Notes: generated by a model not told the origin, from the sequence alone. Counted from the stretch's first letter, positions 1 to 8,688 are shown. The stretch is 46,579 nucleotides of DNA from Bacteroidota bacterium (GCA_947476645.1 CANJRM010000016.1:1-46579), one strand, 5' to 3'. Numbers and translations are program-made.

Positions 1-878
1 GAATCACTGGTGTTTTTTATATGCAGATTAAAATCAAGCACTGCATTGCCTTCCCAAAAGTAAGCTGTGTTGGCAGGCAATTGATATTCGCAGTATCCTT
101 TTGTCATTCCAATTCCGTCTGATACATCCGCATGAGAAGTTTCACTCTCAGGACGTAACCCTTCGCGATAATTATTATCGCCTCCAGGTAGGAATTTATA
201 AACTACCATATGGTGTGCAGATTGAGGGAACAATCCTACAATACGATTAACTTCAATGTTTCCTGAGTATTCAGGTTTGTGTTTCAGGTAATAATATTCT
301 TCGGTATGAGGGCTAACAAATATTTTGCCCATATACATTTGAAAGCCTGTTCCGGCAGCCGGTGCTGCATGTTGCGCGTAGGTATCGTTGATTCCGCCTT
401 CGCGATAATATTTATTGATTAATGCGGTGTCTACTACCACACCGGTTTTTGGTGCCCCAAACAAAATCCACTGACGAATTAATTCCGCTTCTTGAGGCGC
501 CAAATGATTTGGATAAACATCGGGCATAACATTTCCTTCGTTTGCCGTAAGAGCCAAATGTTCACTCACATTTGGAATGCAATGTGCTATTTTCCGTAAC
601 AGAAAACTTCTGTCGGGATAGCCGGGCATAACTTGTTTGTTTCCTTTAGCAGCAGCAGCAGGATTTAAGGGCGTCACATTTACCAACTTGCTATATAATA
701 CCGAGTCAGAAAGTGTAACGTTGAAAGCTGGTGAGCCACTACCGTCATGGCAACCTGAGCCGGCACAATTGGTTTGCATTAAATAATGAATGTCAGAAAA
801 AGTGCTTTGTGCTTTGGTGTTTAAAAGCAAGAAGCATAAACAAACAGCAGCGAGAGATTTCGTGTAAAGTTTTTTCAT
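1..878 (-). CDS. Secreted haem/copper type II monooxygenase-like protein (3' end outside window)
   Basis: My own translation from the ATG at 878 gives at least 292 residues, running off the left edge without a stop. Residues 1-24 form a signal peptide (Lys-Lys start, hydrophobic core, Lys-Ala-Gln end). Next comes a c-type haem-like site, CAGSGCH near residue 38; its spacing is CX4CH rather than the usual CX2CH. A second half shows HHMVVYKFLPGG and, close to the edge, DFNLHIKN, which resemble the copper-binding His motifs of the peptidylglycine/dopamine monooxygenase (PHM/DBH) fold. Fusions of a cytochrome-like domain to such a domain occur in Bacteroidota and Planctomycetes; the substrate is unknown. 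It probably acts in the periplasm or at the surface. Because the C-terminus is missing, a T9SS tail cannot be judged. Confident that it is a secreted gene; the domain call is moderate. Confidence 0.7.
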   Translation of the reverse strand, partial: MKKLYTKSLAAVCLCFLLLNTKAQSTFSDIHYLMQTNCAGSGCHDGSGSPAFNVTLSDSVLYSKLVNVTPLNPAAAAKGNKQVMPGYPDRSFLLRKIAHCIPNVSEHLALTANEGNVMPDVYPNHLAPQEAELIRQWILFGAPKTGVVVDTALINKYYREGGINDTYAQHAAPAAGTGFQMYMGKIFVSPHTEEYYYLKHKPEYSGNIEVNRIVGLFPQSAHHMVVYKFLPGGDNNYREGLRPESETSHADVSDGIGMTKGYCEYQLPANTAYFWEGNAVLDFNLHIKNTSD

Positions 879-962
879 GTGGTAATTTTGTTTGGCTAAT
901 GTAGTAAATTCAATACCTCAATAAAATTTATCTTTCACCAGTTGTAGAAGGTAAATAAGTTG

Positions 963-2255
963 CTAGTTCAACAAGTAATCTTTTAGTATTTCATAATTCG
1001 CCTTAATCAACAAACTTGATTTTTTCTGTTGCAGTATTTCTTGCATAGCAGCAGGAATCTCAACTGCAACTCCAGTTGCTTCACTTACTACATTTTCAAA
1101 CTTTACAGGATGTGCTGTTTCGAGAAACAGTCCGTGTTGTTGCGGATTATTACCAAGGTACTTTACAAGCGAAGTAAAACCTACTGCTCCATGCGGGTCG
1201 AGTAAATAATTGTGCAGTTCAAAAACACGTGCCATTGTTTTTCGAGTTTCGTTATCATCAATGCTGTAAGCTGTGATTAAGTTTTTTGTTTTTTCGAAAT
1301 CGTGATTGAATAGTTCCAGCACACGCACAAAATTGCTTGGATTGCCTACATCCATCGCATTTGAAATTGTAGCAACAGCTTCTTGCGAAGAAAAGCTCCC
1401 TGTGTTTAAATATTTTACAAATGCATCATTGCTGTTGCAGGCTGCTACAAAATGCTTCACAGGTAATCCTGAAAGTACAGCTATCAATCCCGCACAAATG
1501 TTTCCAAAGTTTCCGCTTGGTACAGCAATGACAGGAGGTTCATCCTGTTGCCATTGTTGTAACGCAAAGAAATAATAGAACTGTTGCGGTAACCAACGCG
1601 CTACGTTTATAGAATTGGCAGAAGTGAGAAATATTTTTTCGTTCACATCATCATCTGCAAATGCCTGCTTCACCATTTGCTGACAATCATCAAATGTTCC
1701 CTGCACTTCAAGCGCGGTGATGTTTTGCCCGAGCGTAGTCAATTGCAGTTCTTGAATTTTACTCACCTTTCCCGCAGGATAAAGTATGACCACTTTCACG
1801 CCTTCCACACCAAGAAATCCATTGGCAACTGCACTACCGGTATCACCCGAAGTAGCAACCAACACAGTTATTTCCCGCTTGTTGTCTTTTGAAAAATAAC
1901 CCAAACAGCGACTCATGAATCGCGCACCCACATCTTTAAACGCAAGTGTTGGTCCGTGAAATAATTCGAGAGCAGAGATAGAATCAGTAACTTTTACTAA
2001 AGGGAAGTTGAAGTTCACCGTATGCTCGCAGATTTGAAACAAGTCTTCGTCAGCAATACAATTGCCTACATAAGGTTTTATCACTTCAAAAGAAATTTCT
2101 GCTTTCGATTTACTCTTAAGTTCCTTTAAAAAAGTTTTATCCAATTGGGGAATACGCTCAGGAAAATACAATCCTTTATCGGGTGCTTGCCCTTTAATGG
2201 TGGCTTCGCGAAAATCCACTTTAGCAGAATTTTTATTGGTGCTGTAATACAACAT
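963..2255 (-). CDS. thrC: Threonine synthase
   Basis: A 430-residue PLP enzyme that converts O-phospho-L-homoserine to L-threonine in the cytoplasm, the last step of the pathway. The PLP lysine is Lys107 in the block GPTLAFKDVGARFM. The phosphate-binding loop ATSGDTGSAVANGF (about 134-147) and PSGNFGNICAG (about 245-255) are textbook for this family. Length is normal for the short bacterial form. The start ATG lies 2 bp after the thrB stop, so the two are cotranscribed and probably translationally coupled, thrB first. No thrA (aspartokinase/homoserine dehydrogenase) precedes them: the unit begins at thrB and faces a divergent unrelated gene. Confidence 0.96.
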   Translation of the reverse strand: MLYYSTNKNSAKVDFREATIKGQAPDKGLYFPERIPQLDKTFLKELKSKSKAEISFEVIKPYVGNCIADEDLFQICEHTVNFNFPLVKVTDSISALELFHGPTLAFKDVGARFMSRCLGYFSKDNKREITVLVATSGDTGSAVANGFLGVEGVKVVILYPAGKVSKIQELQLTTLGQNITALEVQGTFDDCQQMVKQAFADDDVNEKIFLTSANSINVARWLPQQFYYFFALQQWQQDEPPVIAVPSGNFGNICAGLIAVLSGLPVKHFVAACNSNDAFVKYLNTGSFSSQEAVATISNAMDVGNPSNFVRVLELFNHDFEKTKNLITAYSIDDNETRKTMARVFELHNYLLDPHGAVGFTSLVKYLGNNPQQHGLFLETAHPVKFENVVSEATGVAVEIPAAMQEILQQKKSSLLIKANYEILKDYLLN

Positions 2256-2257
2256 GG

Positions 2258-3181
2258 TTATTTCGTTTTTAGGTGAACACCTTGTTGTGAAATTGTAGTT
2301 ACATGTGTATGAAACTCAACTCCTGTTTTGCTGTAAACATCTTTCATCGCAGTTTCTACTTTTTTTGCGGTCTTCAAATCTTTACTCAGCATAAATACAG
2401 AAGGACCAGAGCCTGAAATTCCTCCGCCTAATGCCCCTGCTTCTTTGCTTTTTATTTTCAGTTTATCAAATGCAGGAATCAAAATACTACGAACCGGTTC
2501 CACAATTACATCTTCAAGGGAACGTGAAATTAAATCGTAATCGCTTTTCATAAAACCGGTAATCAACGCAGCTACATTTGCCCATTGTGTTATGGCATCT
2601 TTTAATGGAACATTCCGTTTCAATATCTGACGCGCCTCCGAAGTCTTTACTTCAATTTGCGGATGAATAACCGTTACAAACAATTCAGGAGCGGGAATAG
2701 AAATAATATCCAGCGGATTTAAACTTCTGATTAGTGTTACGCCTCCATAAATACACGGAGCAATATTATCGGCATGTCTCGAACCCGAGGCAACAACTTC
2801 ACCGCACATAGCAAACTCTACTAATTGTTCTTTCGAAAAGCGATTGCCGAGTAAATGATTTGCTGCTACTACAACACCTGCTGCGCTTGCTGCACTTGAA
2901 CCAATTCCGCTTCCGGGTTTTATGATTTTGTTGCTTACTATTTCGAAACCTGATTCTTCTTTAACTTCTTTCAATAAAGCAAGTATGGCTACACCGGCTA
3001 CATTTTTTTCGGGCTCGGTTGGTAGATTAAAATTGTCTCTGTTGATAATCGTAACTCCTTTCTTCGAAGTTTTACGAAGCGTAAACGTGTCGCATGGTTC
3101 AGCAATGGCAAAGCCCAAAACATCAAACGCACAAACCACGTTCGATACAGTAGCAGGAGAGGAGACCGTTACTTCATTCAT
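2258..3181 (-). CDS. thrB: Homoserine kinase
   Basis: A 307-residue GHMP-family kinase that phosphorylates L-homoserine with ATP, giving the substrate of the next gene, thrC. The GHMP ATP loop is at residues 88-104 (KPGSGIGSSAASAAG), and the C-terminal motif GGGISGSGPSVFML, near 252-265, closes the active site. The N-terminus (VTVSSPATVSNVVCAFDVLGFA) is the usual GHMP start, so the ATG at 3181 is well placed. It is the first gene of a two-gene thrBC unit transcribed leftwards; the promoter should lie in the 163-bp divergent gap to the gene at 3345. Homoserine dehydrogenase must be supplied from elsewhere in the genome. Confidence 0.96.
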   Translation of the reverse strand: MNEVTVSSPATVSNVVCAFDVLGFAIAEPCDTFTLRKTSKKGVTIINRDNFNLPTEPEKNVAGVAILALLKEVKEESGFEIVSNKIIKPGSGIGSSAASAAGVVVAANHLLGNRFSKEQLVEFAMCGEVVASGSRHADNIAPCIYGGVTLIRSLNPLDIISIPAPELFVTVIHPQIEVKTSEARQILKRNVPLKDAITQWANVAALITGFMKSDYDLISRSLEDVIVEPVRSILIPAFDKLKIKSKEAGALGGGISGSGPSVFMLSKDLKTAKKVETAMKDVYSKTGVEFHTHVTTISQQGVHLKTK

Positions 3182-3344
3182 TCATTTACAATTGATGTTG
3201 TAATGAAAAACAAAAAATCAGACTAATCCGAATTATACAAACGAACATACAGTTGCCGCGTGGTTGTTCATATTACAATTCTTCACTTGTAAGTTGCTCT
3301 AACCTATTTGCCTACTTTTCGTTTAAGTTCAATAGAACTTAGTT

Positions 3345-4070
3345 ATGAAATTCAACATCGGATTGCTCTTACTGTTTTCAATTTGTCTTCAGCAAAATGT
3401 TTTTTGCCAGAAGATAAACGGAGAAATTTTTATTCCGCTCAACAATCGCAGCGAAATATGGCTTAAGCCAAAGATAGATACGCTTGAGAACAAACACGAT
3501 TACGAGTTTAAAATTCGCGTGTCTCCTGATTTCAACATTTCGCAGTTTTTATTTGAAAAGGGGTTAGCCGTTCAGAACGACAGTTTGCTCGTGATTACAC
3601 CCAACAGTACCAAGTGGGGAGATTACGATACCGCCACATTGCGTGTTATTGTAACCAGCACAACGGGTTCGCGCATTATGTTGTTTCAAAAGCAGTTTAT
3701 TATTCGCGTTCCCGAAAAAATGTATCCGGTAATTACGAATCCTAAAGTGAACCTGGTGAAGCTTAACGACAAAATATTTTTAGAACGCAATAAACCGTAC
3801 TCAAAAGAATTATTCATCAAAAATCAACCTTGGGTAAGCATGTATGATAATCAGGTTACCATGAATAAAATGGATGTAAAAGAAGTAACCATTGCGCTTT
3901 ACGAGAAAGAAGGCAAGAATTACATTTCTAAAGGCGATACGATTAGTTCAGAAGCTATTCACGAGATAAAAAAAATAAAAGACCCTACTCCTGTTTTTAT
4001 AAAAGTAGATGCGATGAAAGGCAAATCAAAGAAGAGCGTTTGGAACAGAATTATTATTTACAACGACTGA
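3345..4070 (+). CDS. Secreted periplasmic protein, unknown function
   Basis: A 241-residue protein with a clear signal peptide (residues 1-22, hydrophobic LLLLFSICL core, cut after FCQ). The mature part is predicted mostly beta-strand and rich in Lys, with no cysteines and no transmembrane segment. Stretches such as RVPEKMYPVITNPKVN and the late beta-rich half faintly recall the beta domains of GldM-like periplasmic proteins of gliding/T9SS machines, but I see no motif that proves it and the protein is far too short to be GldM. It stands alone on the plus strand between divergent thrB and a convergent BtuF-like gene (9-bp gap), so it is probably monocistronic. I do not recognise the family. 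Confidence 0.75.
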   Translation: MKFNIGLLLLFSICLQQNVFCQKINGEIFIPLNNRSEIWLKPKIDTLENKHDYEFKIRVSPDFNISQFLFEKGLAVQNDSLLVITPNSTKWGDYDTATLRVIVTSTTGSRIMLFQKQFIIRVPEKMYPVITNPKVNLVKLNDKIFLERNKPYSKELFIKNQPWVSMYDNQVTMNKMDVKEVTIALYEKEGKNYISKGDTISSEAIHEIKKIKDPTPVFIKVDAMKGKSKKSVWNRIIIYND

Positions 4071-4078
4071 TTCTCATT

Positions 4079-4873
4079 TCAACCGCATAGTTGAATTCGA
4101 AGTTCTTTAAAATACTTTGCCGAGTACTTTAATCTACTACCATACCAACTAAACATTTCTCCATCCACTAAAATGATTTTTGAGGATGGGGAGAATTCTT
4201 TGAACTCATCGAAATGCTTTTCAGAGAAAGAATAAGGTTCGCTGGACAGAAAAATAAAATCGGGTTTGCGTTCTGTAAGTAACCCGGGATTTATTTCGGG
4301 ATAGCGTTCTAAATCTTCAAATACATTCTTCATTCCAAAAACATAGAGCATGGAATCAATAAAAGTATTCTTTGCTACTACCATATAAGGCTTGCGCCAA
4401 ATGAAGTAAGCACAAGTTTGAAGCCCAAAGTTCGAAGTGTAAAGTTGAGAAAAGTTGGTTTTTATTTCTTGAATAATTTTTTGCCCTTCCAATTCGCGGT
4501 TAGTGATTCTCGAAACTTCGCGCATCATCGCATATGCATCATCAAGATTGTAAATGTCACTTAGCCAAACAGGAAAATATTTTTGCAGTTCTGTAATCCC
4601 TTCTTCGTAGTTTTCTTCTTTGTTGGCTATAATTAAATCGGGTTGAAGAGATTTTGTTTTCTCTATATCAAACCGTTTGGTGCCGCCAATCTTTTCTTTA
4701 GTTTTTACTTGGTCTTTTGGGTGAATGCAAAAGCGTGTAACGCCAACAATCTCTTCATCTAATCCTAAATCGAAAAGCAATTCTGTTTGTGATGGGACGA
4801 GCGAAATAATTCTCTTAGGAGGAAAACTGAATTGAATTTTATTGCCGAGTTGGTCGATAGAAGAGAGCAACAT
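4079..4873 (-). CDS. BtuF-like helical-backbone metal/cobalamin-binding protein without signal peptide
   Basis: A 264-residue protein of the ABC-transporter substrate-binding type III fold (BtuF/FepB/TroA-like helical backbone receptor). The N-terminal block RIISLVPSQTELLFDLGL followed by EEIVGVTRFCIHP is the hallmark of BtuF-like cobalamin-binding proteins, and the central PDLIIANKEEN matches the hinge strand. There is no signal peptide or lipobox: the chain starts MLLSSIDQLGNKIQF, directly in the first beta strand. No permease or ATPase lies nearby. It follows the cystathionine beta-synthase gene by 10 bp, so the two are probably one transcript. Leaderless members beside metabolic genes are seen in Bacteroidota; their ligand and location are unsettled. 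Family call firm; function open. Confidence 0.82.
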   Translation of the reverse strand: MLLSSIDQLGNKIQFSFPPKRIISLVPSQTELLFDLGLDEEIVGVTRFCIHPKDQVKTKEKIGGTKRFDIEKTKSLQPDLIIANKEENYEEGITELQKYFPVWLSDIYNLDDAYAMMREVSRITNRELEGQKIIQEIKTNFSQLYTSNFGLQTCAYFIWRKPYMVVAKNTFIDSMLYVFGMKNVFEDLERYPEINPGLLTERKPDFIFLSSEPYSFSEKHFDEFKEFSPSSKIILVDGEMFSWYGSRLKYSAKYFKELRIQLCG

Positions 4874-4883
4874 GCAAACTGTT

Positions 4884-6245
4884 TTAAGCCATAGCTTCTA
4901 TCAAATCAAACTCAGTAATGATGTGCAGCATTCCTGAATTGGCTTTTACCAATACTGCAGTATTGTCTTTTGAAATGTATTTTGAGATGTCGGTTGCTGT
5001 TTCGTTGAGATGAACAAAAGGGAAAGGCTGACCCATTACGTTGCCTACTTCATCTTCCCGGTGATATGGATTTTCCATCAGCAATTGCAGAATGCCATGC
5101 TCGGTTAAGCTGCCCAGATTTATTTCGCCATCCATTACGGGTAACTGAGTAAGTGCCATTTCTTTCATTTTCTTAAAAGCACTGGCTACAGTTTCCTGGG
5201 GTTCTGCAAAAACAAGTTGCGTAATTTTTTTGCGCTCAATAATTGTTTTTGCGGTCACTACTTCATCAATCAGAAATCCGCGTTCTCGCATCCAATCGTC
5301 ATTGTAAATTTTAGCTACGTATCTACTGCCGTGGTCATGAAGTACAATAACCACTACATCATCTTTAGTGAATTTATCTTTCAGTTGCACAAGACCTTGC
5401 AATACAGTTCCTGCACTATAACCACAGAAAAGTCCTTCTTCGCGGGCTAATCTGCGCGCCATTACAGCGCCTTCTTTATCGGTAACCTGTTCAATGTGGT
5501 CAATGTATTTCATGTCGTAGTTCTGCGGTATAAAATCTTCACCTATACCTTCAGTCATGTAGGGATAAACTTCGTTCATGTCCAACTCTCCTGTATCGTG
5601 ATATTTTTTGAGCAGCGAACCATATACATCAATGCCAAACACCTTTACTGCCGGATTTTTCTCTTTCAAATACATAGCCACACCCATTACTGTTCCACCT
5701 GTTCCAATCGTGGTTACATAGTGCGTTACCTTACCTTCAGTTTGTTCCCATATTTCAGGACCGGTAGTTTCGTAATGTGCTTGTCGGTTGCTCAGGTTGT
5801 CATACTGATTCATGTGAATCGAATTCGGAATTTCTTTGTTCAATCTTTTTGCTACCGAATAATAAGAACGCGGGTCTTCCGGTTCTACATTGGTTGGGCA
5901 AACAATTACTTCGGCACCCAGCGAACGAAGAATATCCAATTTAGTTTTTGATTGTTTATCAGTAGTGGTGAAAATACATTTGTAACCCTTCACCACAGCT
6001 CCAAGGGCTAGACCCATTCCGGTGTTTCCCGAAGTGCATTCAATGATTGTTCCACCGGGTTTTAGCTTGCCGCTCTTCTCGGCATCTTCAATCATCTTGA
6101 TACCTATGCGATCTTTGATAGAATTGCCGGGATTAAAGTACTCCACTTTAGCCAAGAACAAACCCGGAATATCTTTCGTTATTTTATTGAGCTTAACTAA
6201 GGGTGTGTTCCCCACTGTATCAATAATGCTGTCGTAGTATTTCAT
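4884..6245 (-). CDS. Cystathionine beta-synthase with C-terminal CBS domain pair
   Basis: A 453-residue PLP enzyme of the cysteine synthase/CBS family. It starts KYYDSIIDTVGNTPLVKLNK. The PLP lysine is Lys44 (NPGNSIKDRIG) and the phosphate/substrate loop is TSGNTGMGLA at 71-80. GTGGTVMGVA binds the PLP phosphate and HDHGSRYVAKIYNDDWM closes the catalytic core near 320. Residues about 335-453 form two CBS modules (ending LHIITEFDLIEAMA), which in the eukaryotic enzyme bind S-adenosylmethionine. The likely reaction is serine (or O-acetylserine) plus homocysteine giving cystathionine, in transsulfuration; a cysteine synthase role cannot be excluded. There is no N-terminal haem domain. It heads a two-gene unit with the leaderless BtuF-like protein. 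Confidence 0.92.
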   Translation of the reverse strand: MKYYDSIIDTVGNTPLVKLNKITKDIPGLFLAKVEYFNPGNSIKDRIGIKMIEDAEKSGKLKPGGTIIECTSGNTGMGLALGAVVKGYKCIFTTTDKQSKTKLDILRSLGAEVIVCPTNVEPEDPRSYYSVAKRLNKEIPNSIHMNQYDNLSNRQAHYETTGPEIWEQTEGKVTHYVTTIGTGGTVMGVAMYLKEKNPAVKVFGIDVYGSLLKKYHDTGELDMNEVYPYMTEGIGEDFIPQNYDMKYIDHIEQVTDKEGAVMARRLAREEGLFCGYSAGTVLQGLVQLKDKFTKDDVVVIVLHDHGSRYVAKIYNDDWMRERGFLIDEVVTAKTIIERKKITQLVFAEPQETVASAFKKMKEMALTQLPVMDGEINLGSLTEHGILQLLMENPYHREDEVGNVMGQPFPFVHLNETATDISKYISKDNTAVLVKANSGMLHIITEFDLIEAMA

Positions 6246-6397
6246 CCCTTATTATTTTGCGCAAGTTTAGTTTTTTCTGATAAAAGCAGTTTGAGCTTTT
6301 ACGAACACACTACTGCTACAGGCGACCGTTCGCTTTGCAAGAAATCTGAAGAGAAAAGCATAAAGGAACGACTTGCAATTTGAGCATACAAAAAGCC

Positions 6398-8401
6398 CTA
6401 TTCTCCTTTCACCAACTTCGCGCTGTAAACATTGGTTTGGGTTTCTATGCTCAGCACATACAAGCCATCGTTCCAATTTTGTGTGTTAATGATTTTAGCC
6501 GCTTCGTTTACGCTCAGTATTTTTTCTCCAAAAACAGTTTGTCCTAAAATATTCTGCACACGTATGCTCAGTTCTTCATTTTTAAATGCCGCTAAATCGA
6601 GATTTATTTCGTTGGTAAAAGGATTCGGATACGAATGAATGCTGTTTGCATTCATCGGGCTATTGATTCCCGTTACAGCCGTGCTCACTCCCCATGCATA
6701 AGCAATACTCGTAGTGTCTACAATTATTTTTGAGTAGTAAACTAATTCCTGCGTAGCAGTATCGTTATACCAGCGCGTTTCAAACTGCGAGTTATGAATG
6801 ATGGTTTGAAAATTTGCAAAGCTGCCATACATATCGCTGTCGCCTACCATAATCACCCAGGTTTGTCCGCTGTCCATCACACAGGCTTTCACGCTGTCAA
6901 TTTCGCCAATGCAATGTCTGCGCACCGCCACATAACTATTGCCCTGTCTGCCCATTAGCCACAAACTATCGGTGGTCACTTCATTGTAATCGGCTTCATT
7001 AAAAAACAACGCCACATCAGGATTGTGAAACGGCAGAAACGAACTCACCGGCTCAGGACGATACATCAGCAAGGCCACATTACTGTGCTGCTCCACATAA
7101 GGCAAATGCTCATTGGCATTAGTGGCAGAGCGATTATCCCAATCGTGTTTCACTTTGCCCGAAGCGGTGAACACAGGTGTAGTGCCTACGTTTGCCACAC
7201 ACGGAAACTGCTGATAGCCCACTTTGCCTTTCCAAAAATCATAAACAGATGAAAGGGTGATTGACTTGTGTTTGAAGATGCGCACATTCTCTTCTGAAAT
7301 AAGAGAGCTTTGTGATGCAACGCTAAGCGATGTAGCTAATGCAACAATAGTTGGAATAGGAAAAGAAGAAAACTGAACAAACGGAGCAAAGTCAACATGG
7401 TGCCAAAGATTTGAATCGGTGAGAAGCTGTGCAGTTTCAGCAGCCACTTCAGGATGAAAATATGCACCGCTACTCCATTGGAAAATAGTTTTGTCTAAAG
7501 TTGATTGGCTTGCATTCAACACAAAACCACTGTCAAGCGAATGGCCGATATGGTAAGTAATATCTAAAGAAGAAGTCCAGGAATCAATTACACTATCGAC
7601 AGGGAGTGTTGAACTGGCCAGAAATCCACCTGCGTGAGAACAGTTCGAAGGAGCTTGTCCGAAACCGGTGAGCAAATAAATAAGGTTGTTGTGGTTTTGA
7701 TCGTAAGGCGAAAGATATTTGCCGTAATAATTTCTGCCCGCTGCCGGATAAAAAACTCCTTTATCATTTGTAATCATCAAAATATCTTTGAGCAAACGTT
7801 GGCTGGCTTGAGTTGCCAGCATTTTTATTTCGGCATCCTGTGCAAAATCGGCAAGGTTGATTAAGCCGCTTAAACAATAAGGCGAGTATACCGATGAAAA
7901 GAATTCGTAAAAACCATAATCAACTTTCAAATGCAGATAATGACGAAGACGGTTATCTAAGGAGCTATCAATAGCGCGACCGTATTTTTCATGCATCAGC
8001 CAATCGCTGCTCATCCATTGTATCATATGGTTCTCGCTCCAGTAACCGTGTAATGTATCACCGTATGTAAGCCAGTAAGGAAGAGCGTTCATAGCAGGAA
8101 GAATAAGCGTGTCGTAAGCACCGTTAGTGAAATACAGAATGCGCACCAGCTTTACTAAATCAAAATCAACGGTGCCTCGTGTAGGCAAGCCACCAACTAA
8201 ACTGTGCAGTGCAGCAGAGTCGAGCGGCACGCCCTGGTATGCTTGAAGCGTGAGCGCATCGCCAACAAAATTATTGAGCGCATTAGTAATGTAGTCGGTT
8301 CTGCGCTGTTCGTAAACCGCGTTATTGGCAAATGTTGTTTGAGAAACATTGCACAAAACAAAAACGAAGAATGCAACAGATAAGTGTCGAAGTGAAAGCA
8401 T
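6398..8401 (-). CDS. T9SS type A cargo protein, probable alpha/alpha-toroid enzyme of unknown activity
   Basis: A 667-residue secreted protein. Residues 1-25 are a signal peptide ending FANN. The body to about 560 is helix-rich with aromatic, acidic motifs such as GYWSENHMIQWMSSDWLMHEKYG (residues about 116-138), HYLHLKVDYGFYEFFSSVYSPYC and NHNNLIYLLTGF. These resemble the (alpha/alpha) barrel of polysaccharide lyases and heparinase-like enzymes, but I cannot assign a family. The last 80 residues are a T9SS type A sorting domain: SYPNPFTNEINLDL, an NILGQTVF block, and a terminal VYSAKLVKGE strand. It would be exported through the Sec and type IX systems and be surface-anchored or released. 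It is divergent from the small ORF at 8546. Confidence 0.85.
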   Translation of the reverse strand: MLSLRHLSVAFFVFVLCNVSQTTFANNAVYEQRRTDYITNALNNFVGDALTLQAYQGVPLDSAALHSLVGGLPTRGTVDFDLVKLVRILYFTNGAYDTLILPAMNALPYWLTYGDTLHGYWSENHMIQWMSSDWLMHEKYGRAIDSSLDNRLRHYLHLKVDYGFYEFFSSVYSPYCLSGLINLADFAQDAEIKMLATQASQRLLKDILMITNDKGVFYPAAGRNYYGKYLSPYDQNHNNLIYLLTGFGQAPSNCSHAGGFLASSTLPVDSVIDSWTSSLDITYHIGHSLDSGFVLNASQSTLDKTIFQWSSGAYFHPEVAAETAQLLTDSNLWHHVDFAPFVQFSSFPIPTIVALATSLSVASQSSLISEENVRIFKHKSITLSSVYDFWKGKVGYQQFPCVANVGTTPVFTASGKVKHDWDNRSATNANEHLPYVEQHSNVALLMYRPEPVSSFLPFHNPDVALFFNEADYNEVTTDSLWLMGRQGNSYVAVRRHCIGEIDSVKACVMDSGQTWVIMVGDSDMYGSFANFQTIIHNSQFETRWYNDTATQELVYYSKIIVDTTSIAYAWGVSTAVTGINSPMNANSIHSYPNPFTNEINLDLAAFKNEELSIRVQNILGQTVFGEKILSVNEAAKIINTQNWNDGLYVLSIETQTNVYSAKLVKGE

Positions 8402-8492
8402 AGGAGTGGAGTTGATTGAATTTATTTGTTGCGTCTAAGATGCTGTTTTTTACAAAAACACAAGGATAGATTTGTTAAACACAGACTTTCTT

Positions 8493-8525
8493 TTTGTGTT
8501 TCTGCTGCAGCACGCTCTACATTAG
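8493..8525 (+). promoter_or_regulatory. Bacteroidota-type promoter for the small ORF
   Basis: TTTG at 8493-8496 and TACATTAG at 8518-8525, separated by 21 bp. The Bacteroidota primary sigma consensus is TTTG, 19-23 bp, TAnnTTTG; here one base of the -7 box differs. The expected start of transcription is near 8532, about 14 nt before the small ORF. Confidence 0.5.
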
Positions 8526-8545
8526 CTATCCTAAAACATAACGCT

Positions 8546-8644
8546 ATGAACAAGACAATTCAAACTTCAACCCCTGCAACTATTACAGAAGAAATTTCTG
8601 AAACTTCGGTTTTCGGAATTGATATAACTACCGAGTTATACTAG
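8546..8644 (+). CDS. Candidate 32-residue peptide gene (small standalone transcription unit)
   Basis: ATG at 8546 and TAG at 8642-8644 give a 32-residue peptide that starts MNKTIQTSTPATITEE and ends VFGIDITTELY. It is acidic and Thr-rich with no cysteine. It sits between a good promoter pair (8493-8525) and a perfect-palindrome terminator (8661-8688), so the transcript would be about 155 nt and contain little else. Upstream bases are A-rich, as usual for Bacteroidota start sites. The polar N-terminal half and short hydrophobic/aromatic end resemble a leader-core precursor peptide, but no modification enzyme or transporter lies next to it. A longer frame exists from 8426, but it would begin upstream of the promoter. 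It could also be a small RNA whose open frame is accidental. Confidence 0.4.
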   Translation: MNKTIQTSTPATITEEISETSVFGIDITTELY

Positions 8645-8660
8645 GATTTTTTTAAAACAC

Positions 8661-8688
8661 AAAAGCCCCCGAGTACTCGGGGGCTTTT
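8661..8688. terminator. Bidirectional intrinsic terminator
   Basis: A perfect 28-bp palindrome: AAAAGCCCCCGAGT followed by its exact complement, flanked by T-rich sequence to the right and A-rich sequence to the left. It ends the small plus-strand unit and the minus-strand gene whose stop codon is at 8714. Confidence 0.9.

Noticed and set aside
3345-4070. Identity as GldM
   Set aside because: Half the length of GldM, a cleavable signal instead of an N-terminal anchor helix, and no gldK/L/N neighbours; the resemblance is only in beta-rich style.
5217-5951. Plus-strand frames of 77 and 151 codons inside the cystathionine beta-synthase gene
   Set aside because: They are antisense to a gene with complete catalytic motifs and show no recognisable domain.
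8546-8644. Small peptide considered as PqqA-like (FGIDITTELY resembles FGMEIT.Y)
   Set aside because: The Glu-x-x-x-Tyr spacing needed for PQQ is not met (Glu and Tyr are two apart) and no pqq gene is nearby.
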